A DNA stretch of 64,000 nucleotides from an uncultured Draconibacterium sp. (GTDB lineage Bacteria; Bacteroidota; Bacteroidia; Bacteroidales; Prolixibacteraceae), in contig NZ_OY775906.1 in assembly GCF_963675065.1 (NCBI RefSeq), forward strand, positions 226,001 to 290,000. Reading direction: 5' to 3'. The notes under the pieces were generated by a model. It saw only the letters and a program-made list of their open reading frames with translations, had not been told where the DNA came from and did no database searches. Positions 54,147 to 61,096 of this stretch are shown piece by piece. Both the position numbers and the translations under genes were made by a program. Within the stretch, counting starts at the first letter, position 1, and every line of letters begins with the position of its first letter.

Positions 54147-54605
54147 GCTTTGTATAACATCAATGACATCGAATTTATCAAATATTGAGTAACCAAATTA
54201 AGAATAAGAGTTACACCATTCACACATTAGACAGAACGGGTGCTTAATTGTTTCCATTCAACTTTAAGCTGATAAACGTAATTTGCCACAGAATGATGCC
54301 TTTAGCATAATCGGTGTCAGAATCTAAAATGGTTGTAGAAGGTTTCTCCTACCGGTTTAGGTGGAGTGCCCACGCGTTACAGTGGAGTTGGTTTAAGTAA
54401 TTCCGACTGTAACACTGCAAACCACCCGATGTAAACATTTTGCATTTATAAGAATATCCGTATATTGAATGAATCAAAAAATCCTTATATCTCACGTCGG
54501 GAATGAGATTAAGTATTAAAGCGTCATATTAATCATACTTATTATTACAGGCTCCAGTGAGTTGTATGGTCGGGCAATTATATTCCGTCATTTTAATAGT
54601 CATAA
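54147..54605. other. Intergenic leader before the hybrid kinase, with structured segment
   Basis: 459 bp without a supported ORF. The stretch 54330-54425 is more GC-rich than its surroundings and contains GTTACAGT (54376-54383) pairing with ACTGTAAC (54406-54413), extended inside by GGAGTT/AATTCC. It may be a structured RNA leader or an operator. No known riboswitch class is recognised. Confidence 0.4.
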
Positions 54606-57419
54606 ATGAAACAATCAAAGTCAGACATTAAAGCGCTCAAAAAAGAACTTGCGACGAAAAACCGTGAGTTGAAAATTGAGAAAGCTTTTGAGAAGGTTCG
54701 AGAACAAGCTATGTCGATGCGTCATTCGTCTGATTTGCAGAAGATTGTCAATACAGTTGCTCAGGAATTGAATAATATGAACCTGGATATAACCGGGGTA
54801 TTCATGTTAATCAACAATGACGAAATTGATAAGCAATTCACATTTTGGGGATCTACAGGTGTGGCAGAAATTTATATGAAAAAAGCGGCTATCCCTTTTC
54901 TGGATCGCCCCATTTACAGAGTATTAGCAGAGGCGACAACCAAAGGAGAACATTTTTTTGTGGAGGAGTATACACGGGAGGAAAAAAATGAATTCTTTGA
55001 GCATCTATTTAAATTTCCACCATATAATTCATCTACTCCTGAGTGGAAGGAACAGGTTTTTTCCCGTGAGGGCGGCTATACAAGGTCTGTTTCTGTTTCT
55101 CATTATACCTCCATATTTGTAGTTAATCATTTTGGAAGAAGATTATCGGATGACGATAACAAGATTTTAAAGCGTTTTGGAAAAGTATTTGAGCAAAGCT
55201 ACACCCGGTTTCTCGACATCCAAAAAGCCGAAGCGCTGGCGCGTGAAGCGATTAAACAAGCATCTGCAGACAGGGTTCGTGGTGAAATTGCCAGTATGCG
55301 TACCTCTGAAGACCTCAATCGGATTACACCGATTATCTGGCGGGAGCTGGAAACACTGGAGGTTCCTTTTATTCGCTGCGGTGTTTTTATTATTGATAAT
55401 CAGAACGAAAAAATTCAGGCTTATTTAACTACCCCAGATGGCAAGTCGCTGGCAGCATTAAATCTATCTTTTGATGCTAACGATCTTACAAATAATGCAA
55501 TTAAGTACTGGAAAAAGAACCAGATTTACAAAGAACGCTGGAATAGGGAAAAATTTATCAACTGGACAAAATCCATGATTAGAATCGGACAGGTTCAAAA
55601 TGTGGAAACTTACCAGGGTTCATCTGTCCCGCCGGAATCTCTTCACCTGCACTTTGTTCCTTTCGCCCAGGGCATACTTTATGTTGGAAATATTTCTACC
55701 CTTACCGATGAAAAACTGGAACTGGTTAAAACATTGGCTGAAGCATTCTCAATAGCTTATGCCCGGTATGAAGACTTTAAAAATGTTGAAGAAGCCAAAA
55801 ACAAGATTGAAATAACTTTAAATGAATTGAAAATAGCACAGGCACAACTTCAGGAACTGGACGAGTTGAAGTCCCGTTTTTTTGCAAATATTTCACACGA
55901 ATTCAGAACTCCGCTCACCCTTATCATGGGCGAGGTTGAAAATGTAATCGCATCGAATATTCATTCAGCCGACAAAAAAAGGCTTGAAATTGCAAACAGA
56001 AATGCCAACAAGCTATTGGTTTTAATAAATCAATTGCTTGAACTTTCAAAAATTGATGCAGGTAGCCTGATGCTAAATAATGAAAATGGAAATCTGGTTA
56101 CATTCTTAAAAAACATTTTCTTTTCATTTGAGTCTCTCTCTTCATCAAAAAAAGTATTGCTTCGTTTTCATTCAGAAGCTGAAAATATTAGACTTGCATT
56201 CGATCATGAAAAAATGGAAACCATTTTTTACAACCTATTGTCAAATGCATTCAAGTTTACCGAAGGACCCGGCGAAATATCACTTTCGGTAAAAGTAATT
56301 GAGTCAGCAAAAATCGAGATCATAATAAAAGACTCCGGAATTGGCATTCCATCTGAGCAAATTCCACACATTTTTAACCGGTTTTTCCAGGCCGACAGTT
56401 CATCCATCCGAAAACATGAAGGAGCAGGGATCGGTCTGGCACTTGTAAAAGAACTGGTGGAATTGCATAACGGAAAAATAGCTGTTTCGAGCAAGGAAAA
56501 TAAAGGAACCGAATTCAGGATTCTACTTCCGATATCGTTTGAACAATCAATGAGTGCTCCAGGCAAAAATATAACGCTTAAAACGCCAGAAAAAAAACTT
56601 TCTTTTAACCCCGAACTTCAACCTGCAGTTCAAACTGAACTTGCGGACAACACAGATGGTGAAAACCATAAAAAAATTGTTCTTGTTGTGGAAGATAACT
56701 CTGAAGTGCGGCAATATATTAAAGAACAGTTGGTAGATAACTATTGCATAAAAGAAGCTCAAAATGGGGAGGAAGGACTTTTAGCAGCAGAAGATCAACT
56801 GCCTGATTTAATTGTAACTGACGTAATGATGCCCAAAATGGACGGATACGAGTTTTGCCTGAAATTAAGAAGCAACGAAAAAACCAGTCATATTCCGATT
56901 GTTATGCTTACTGCAAAAGCAGGCTTCGATGATAAAATCAACGGTTTGGAAACGGGTGTTGACGCTTTCGTGACAAAACCATTCAGTGCAAAAGAGTTAA
57001 AAATCCGGATAAAAAATCTGATCACCCAGAGAGAACAACTAAGAAAACGGTTCGGTAATGCAACTATTATCAGGCCAACTGAGGTATCTGCAATTTCTGC
57101 CGACCAGCTATTTTTAAAAAAGACCCTTAAACTAATTGAATCAAATTTCCACGACGAAAACTTTTCGGTTGAATTGCTGGCCGGTAAAATAAACATGAGT
57201 GTTTCGCAGCTAAACAGAAAATTAAATGCGTTAATCGATCAACCCGCCGGACAGCTAATCCGGTCGTTACGATTGCAACGGGCTGCAGATTTGCTCAATC
57301 AAAATTCTGCCAGTGTTTCTGAAATCTGTTATAATCTTGGATTTAGCGACCTGTCCTATTTTTCGCGGGCTTTTAAAAAACAATTTGGCCGCACACCCAC
57401 AGAATACCGGGAAGAATAA
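54606..57419 (+). CDS. Soluble hybrid histidine kinase/response regulator with AraC-type output
   Basis: 937-residue one-polypeptide two-component system. N-terminal coiled coil, then two GAF-like sensor units each opened by a VRxxxxSMR-type helix (about residues 25-195 and 205-385). HisKA follows with H431 in FFANISHEFRTPLTL, then HATPase (about 510-650; N-box NLLSNAFKFT, GIGIPSEQI, GAGIGLALVKELV), a receiver (about 690-810; D739 in DLIVTDVMMPKMDG, K near FVTKPF) and two AraC HTH motifs at the end (about 840-937; ...SEICYNLGFSDLSYFSRAFKKQFGRTPTEYRE). It has the output half of the HTCS regulators of Bacteroidota but neither signal peptide nor TM helix, so it should sense a cytoplasmic cue. 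Target genes are not evident. Confidence 0.92.
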   Translation: MKQSKSDIKALKKELATKNRELKIEKAFEKVREQAMSMRHSSDLQKIVNTVAQELNNMNLDITGVFMLINNDEIDKQFTFWGSTGVAEIYMKKAAIPFLDRPIYRVLAEATTKGEHFFVEEYTREEKNEFFEHLFKFPPYNSSTPEWKEQVFSREGGYTRSVSVSHYTSIFVVNHFGRRLSDDDNKILKRFGKVFEQSYTRFLDIQKAEALAREAIKQASADRVRGEIASMRTSEDLNRITPIIWRELETLEVPFIRCGVFIIDNQNEKIQAYLTTPDGKSLAALNLSFDANDLTNNAIKYWKKNQIYKERWNREKFINWTKSMIRIGQVQNVETYQGSSVPPESLHLHFVPFAQGILYVGNISTLTDEKLELVKTLAEAFSIAYARYEDFKNVEEAKNKIEITLNELKIAQAQLQELDELKSRFFANISHEFRTPLTLIMGEVENVIASNIHSADKKRLEIANRNANKLLVLINQLLELSKIDAGSLMLNNENGNLVTFLKNIFFSFESLSSSKKVLLRFHSEAENIRLAFDHEKMETIFYNLLSNAFKFTEGPGEISLSVKVIESAKIEIIIKDSGIGIPSEQIPHIFNRFFQADSSSIRKHEGAGIGLALVKELVELHNGKIAVSSKENKGTEFRILLPISFEQSMSAPGKNITLKTPEKKLSFNPELQPAVQTELADNTDGENHKKIVLVVEDNSEVRQYIKEQLVDNYCIKEAQNGEEGLLAAEDQLPDLIVTDVMMPKMDGYEFCLKLRSNEKTSHIPIVMLTAKAGFDDKINGLETGVDAFVTKPFSAKELKIRIKNLITQREQLRKRFGNATIIRPTEVSAISADQLFLKKTLKLIESNFHDENFSVELLAGKINMSVSQLNRKLNALIDQPAGQLIRSLRLQRAADLLNQNSASVSEICYNLGFSDLSYFSRAFKKQFGRTPTEYREE

Positions 57420-57556
57420 CCACCTGTTTTTTCCCTCCTAACAACCTTTGTCTCCACGATGATTGAAAAGTCCCATTGCTTGCGCGAAAAGTACAAATAA
57501 ATCGAAAACGCATTGCCTAGATTCGCATTACATCATTTTGAAACAATAAATAAGTA

Positions 57557-58339
57557 ATGAAAAAGGCGGGTGTTATTGGCGGTTCAGATTTAATTGGAAG
57601 TTATATTTCATTAATGTTTCTTGCCGAAGATTATAAAGTTAAGGTGCAAATCTCAAACAAAAGGCAAATAAAGAAAGATCCTTTATTCAAAAATATCAGC
57701 ATAAATCAAAATATCGAGTTTCATGAAACTGATTTAACCAATGCTGAGCAGGTTCAAAATTTTATTAAAGATTGTGAACTGGTAATTCATTGCGGGGATC
57801 CCATTTGTTTGAATGTTAAATCTGCTGAAACAAAGGTTTATGCACCAGTTATAAGAAATTCCGGAATTCTGTTCAAAGCAATTCAAAAAAGCAATTCGAT
57901 AAGAAAAGTTATTTTCATCACCTGTGCTACGGCGTTTAATCCTAGTTATATATCACCTAAAACTGAGAGAAACGACCGCACTTTAAATGCACAAAACAAT
58001 CAGGTTGACAAAGCGAAATTCCATGCCTCAAAAGCCATTTATAAAGTGCTTAACAGTCTGCCGGATGATTTATGCAAAGTTATTTTTATTTCACCTGTTG
58101 AAGTCAGGAACAATCAGCTTTCAAGCAGCACCGACTCAACAACAACCGGCCTTCAGTTTCTTTTCAGAAAAAAAATAACACCCGATCCTTTTTTTCAAAA
58201 ACTTTTGGAGAAACAGGAGGTTATTGAAAGGTCTACCAGCATTGAGGAACTTCCTGAAAAGGTATTCCAGGCGGTTGCAACTGACGAAATGACTCAGTCG
58301 CTGAAAATCAAAAATGGACAGATGATAGCGTATTTTTAA
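57557..58339 (+). CDS. Atypical extended SDR / NAD(P)-binding protein with altered active site
   Basis: 260-residue Rossmann protein starting MKKAGVIGGSDLIGSYIS, where GGSDLIG stands for the usual GGTGxxG. Acidic/amide positions after strand 2, VIHCGDP, and VIFITCATAFNPS correspond to the NAD-dependent epimerase/dehydratase pattern. The active-site YxxxK is replaced: AKFHASKA puts Phe (F155) where the catalytic Tyr should be, while K159 is kept. It could be a regulatory NAD(P)-sensing protein in the manner of NmrA, or a divergent enzyme. It lies 138 bp after the hybrid kinase and faces a terminator. Confidence 0.7.
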   Translation: MKKAGVIGGSDLIGSYISLMFLAEDYKVKVQISNKRQIKKDPLFKNISINQNIEFHETDLTNAEQVQNFIKDCELVIHCGDPICLNVKSAETKVYAPVIRNSGILFKAIQKSNSIRKVIFITCATAFNPSYISPKTERNDRTLNAQNNQVDKAKFHASKAIYKVLNSLPDDLCKVIFISPVEVRNNQLSSSTDSTTTGLQFLFRKKITPDPFFQKLLEKQEVIERSTSIEELPEKVFQAVATDEMTQSLKIKNGQMIAYF

Positions 58340-58399
58340 TTCGGATTGCATATCCGGGCCAGTCTCAGGTTTTTACGTTTATCATGCGTTAAAATAAAA

Positions 58400-58441
58400 A
58401 TCCATCCATCCAATTCTTTTAAGAAATCTGGATAGATGGAT
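58400..58441. terminator. Long hairpin between convergent genes
   Basis: ATCCATCCATCCA (58400-58412) pairs with TGGATAGATGGAT (58429-58441), 12 of 13 bases, with an inner TTCTT/AAGAA. A and T runs lie outside; it serves the convergent genes on either side. Confidence 0.75.
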
Positions 58442-58475
58442 CTGTATTTTATAAATATTGAAATGCTATATTTCC

Positions 58476-58784
58476 TTAATCTTCCGGATTGTGACTTAAG
58501 TCGCCCATCATCTTATACATGTATAACCACATATGCGAAACTGCACCTCGGAATTTTGTCCGCATTTTATCCGTTGCATCTTTACCCTTGGCATTCTCAA
58601 CCATCTTCCATACTCCGTAACGTTCAACATCCAAAGCTGCAAAGTTCTTAAACGGTGTAGAAACAAAATAATCAGGACTATCTGTGCCACCGCCATTAAC
58701 GTTATACCAGTATCCTCTTTTGTCACCTTCTGCTTCAGTTCTATTTGTATAAGCGAATAGCATAACTTTCATATAGTCTGACAT
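58476..58784 (-). CDS. Unrecognised 102-residue protein, possibly a C-terminal fragment
   Basis: I cannot name a family with confidence. The sequence begins MSDYMKVMLFAYTNRTEAEG and ends MWLYMYKMMGDLSHNPED. The second half (VSTPFKNFAALDVERYGVWKMVENAKGKDATDKMRTKFRGAVSHMWLYMYKM) looks like the C-terminal end of longer exported Bacteroidota proteins with repeated alpha/beta (NIPSNAP-like) units, which suggests that this is a fragment. An in-frame stop lies two codons before the ATG and the ribosome-binding site is weak. Composition with many Met, Tyr and charged residues looks protein-like, so it is not a chance frame. Confidence 0.55.
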   Translation of the reverse strand: MSDYMKVMLFAYTNRTEAEGDKRGYWYNVNGGGTDSPDYFVSTPFKNFAALDVERYGVWKMVENAKGKDATDKMRTKFRGAVSHMWLYMYKMMGDLSHNPED

Positions 58785-58999
58785 CTCTATTCAAGTAAAC
58801 GCAGAACTATATGAACGAATCATAGCCTTCAATCATTCCAATGTAAGGAGAAAAATAAGTTTCGACAGAAAACAAACCGTTTAACGGGTAAATCCGCCAT
58901 TTTGACATAGAACACGTTAGAATTTTATATTTTAGCGTGTTCAGGAACAGATTGAAGGGAATTCAACTTCAATATTATGATGTTATTCGGGAGGGGAAT

Positions 59000-59551
59000 A
59001 TGGCAGATTTTGAGCAGGATATCATAACCAAACTGAGGAGTGGAGATGAGAATAGTCTTCGCGAGTTGTTTGATTTGTATTATAAACCCCTGTGCCTTTT
59101 TGCCCTGAAGTATGTTGATTCTTTTGAACAGGCCGAAGACATTGTTCAGGATACGTTTATCAATTTCTGGAACTCTCGTAGCTACAATAATATTCATACC
59201 AATCTAAAAGGTTATTTATTTAGGGCTGTTAGAAATAATACTCTGCATGCTATTCGGAAAGAATCAAAATTTAGGTTTGAAGAAATTGATAATCATGTTC
59301 ATAGTCTGATTGAAGACGAATTGCCGGAAGATGAATTAAAGGGCTTAAAGGATCTTCTTTTCAAACAAATTGAGCAACTGCCACCGAAAGGAAGAGAAAT
59401 TTTCAGGGCAATTGTTTTTGAGAATATGAAATACAGCCAAGTTGCAGAACGTTATGGTATATCTGTTAATACGGTAAAGACACAGTATTCAAGATCGCTG
59501 TCAAAACTGCGGAAATTTCTAAATGTTCTGATCGTATTAGCCTTGCCCTAA
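59000..59551 (+). CDS. ECF RNA polymerase sigma-70 factor
   Basis: 183-residue FecI-like sigma factor from the ATG at 59000, chosen over an upstream GTG at 58937 because GGGAGGGG lies just before it, a rare clear ribosome-binding site in this window. Region 2 is at about residues 20-90 (FDLYYKPLCLFALKYVDSFEQAEDIVQDTFINFW). Region 4 is at about 120-180 (LPPKGREIFRAIVFENMKYSQVAERYGISVNTVKTQYSRSLSKLRKFL). A FecR gene follows 203 bp later and an STN-type SusC after that, so this is a third glycan (or metal-complex) sensing system, whose SusD and enzymes would lie outside the window. Confidence 0.93.
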   Translation: MADFEQDIITKLRSGDENSLRELFDLYYKPLCLFALKYVDSFEQAEDIVQDTFINFWNSRSYNNIHTNLKGYLFRAVRNNTLHAIRKESKFRFEEIDNHVHSLIEDELPEDELKGLKDLLFKQIEQLPPKGREIFRAIVFENMKYSQVAERYGISVNTVKTQYSRSLSKLRKFLNVLIVLALP

Positions 59552-59754
59552 ACTATGCCGTATTCATTATTAAAGCCGGCAAAACCACTGTTCAAATCAA
59601 TCGGATAGCTGACTTTTGAACAACTTACATTGTGTAATCTTAATCCAGTTAAAAATTTCAAATTGAAATTTTATTTTGCATTATTCATGAAAAAAGAAAT
59701 CTTTCTTGTCACCCGATTACAAAAATGTTGCATCTATATTAAAAATGAATACAA

Positions 59755-60909
59755 ATGATTCAACCAGATTCAAATATTTATCTGCTGATAGCAAAATATA
59801 GTCAGGGAAATATAACTGAGCAGGAATATTATATTTTGAAAGCATGGATGGAGGAAGATGCCGAGAATAAAAGGATCTTTGCAGAATACCTTGTTTTTCT
59901 GAAAAATGCGCAAAGAGTGCGTTTTTCAGCAAAGGTTGACGAACATTTAGCCTGGAAAGTTATTCATTCTAAGCTTGAAAAACGAAGAACATTCAGTATT
60001 CGGCCATATTTAAAGTATGCTGCTGTTCTGTTAGTTCTTCTCTCTTTAACTGTAACCTACCAGCTTTTACATAAAAATATTGGCAACGAGGACGTATTGG
60101 CAAAAGCAAATGTTATTCAACCCGGAAAGCCCAAAGCAATACTTGAGCTGGGAGATGGCAGGAGTGTAAAACTCGAGGAAATTAATGATTCGTTGTTAGC
60201 ACTGGCTGCCGGGTTCAATATTCAGATAAAAAATGATACAATCGATTACAGCAAATCTGATATTATTTCGGAGCTTACCAACACCATTCATATTCCGCGA
60301 GGCGGAGAATACAACCTGGTATTGTCTGATGGCACACGTATCTGGCTTAATTCAGAATCGGAGCTTACATTCCCAGCAAAATTTAAAGGAAATCAGCGCA
60401 AAATATCTTTAAAAGGAGAAGCCTATCTGGAGGTTGCCAAAAACGAAAAGCTCCCATTTATAATAGAGGTTGAAGGAGCACAGGTTGAAGTGTTGGGCAC
60501 TTCGTTTAATGTAAAAGCATACGAAAATATCGAAACTACATTGGTAGAAGGAAAAGTTAGCATCCGTACAAATTCATTAACCGAGGCTATTTTAAATCCG
60601 GGCGAACAGGGCGTTGTAACAAAAGAAAGCAATGAAATAACGGTAAAACAAGTAGATACCAGACTGTACACTTCATGGGTGAAAGGAATGTTCGCTTTCC
60701 GGAGTTTGTCACTGGACGAAATAATGAAAACTTTTGAACGCTGGTATAATGTTACGGTGACATTTGAAAATGACGAATTAAAACAACGTCGTTTTACTGG
60801 TAATTTAAAAAGAAATGAAGAGATCAATCCACATCTGAATGTAATCAGCCTTACAACTGATGTTGAATTTGAAATTTCAGGGGAAAAAATTCTGGTTAAA
60901 AAAAGTTGA
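59755..60909 (+). CDS. FecR-type transmembrane anti-sigma factor
   Basis: 384 residues: cytoplasmic sigma-binding part (1-80, YLLIAKYSQGNITEQEYYILKAWMEED), one TM helix (about 85-102), periplasmic FecR domain (about 175-280, HIPRGGEYNLVLSDGTRIWLNSESELTFP and GEAYLEVAKNEKLPF) and a DUF4974 C-terminal domain (about 315-382, FRSLSLDEIMKTFERWYNVTVTFEN). It is the longer form with an extra segment between TM helix and FecR domain. It would hold the sigma factor of the preceding gene until the STN-type SusC downstream signals. Confidence 0.95.
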   Translation: MIQPDSNIYLLIAKYSQGNITEQEYYILKAWMEEDAENKRIFAEYLVFLKNAQRVRFSAKVDEHLAWKVIHSKLEKRRTFSIRPYLKYAAVLLVLLSLTVTYQLLHKNIGNEDVLAKANVIQPGKPKAILELGDGRSVKLEEINDSLLALAAGFNIQIKNDTIDYSKSDIISELTNTIHIPRGGEYNLVLSDGTRIWLNSESELTFPAKFKGNQRKISLKGEAYLEVAKNEKLPFIIEVEGAQVEVLGTSFNVKAYENIETTLVEGKVSIRTNSLTEAILNPGEQGVVTKESNEITVKQVDTRLYTSWVKGMFAFRSLSLDEIMKTFERWYNVTVTFENDELKQRRFTGNLKRNEEINPHLNVISLTTDVEFEISGEKILVKKS

Positions 60910-61019
60910 TGCAAACCTGGTTTTCAGTTGAATTATAAATCCTGATTAAATATATGGCATAATACTTTCGTAAAAATTTAAAAGGGAAAAAAGAAGAAAA
61001 TATGTGTTTTTAAAATAGA

Positions 61020-61047
61020 AACGGGAAATGCTGGCACATCTCCCGTT
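61020..61047 (+). promoter_or_regulatory. Hairpin in the leader of the third SusC gene
   Basis: AACGGGA (61020-61026) pairs with TCCCGTT (61041-61047), 50 bp before the SusC start. A corresponding leader hairpin lies before the SusC gene at 27787. No T-run, so attenuation is uncertain. Confidence 0.45.
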
Positions 61048-61096
61048 AGAAAATGCATTAGAGTTTCTAATACAAATTGTTAAACATTACAAATCT

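Noticed and set aside
58937..58999. Upstream GTG start for the second ECF sigma factor
   Set aside because: GGGAGGGG before the ATG at 59000 decides the start; the extra 21 residues do not look like sigma region 2.
60423..60914. 163-codon minus-strand frame
   Set aside because: Antisense of the FecR gene at 59755; Ser/Phe-rich shadow.
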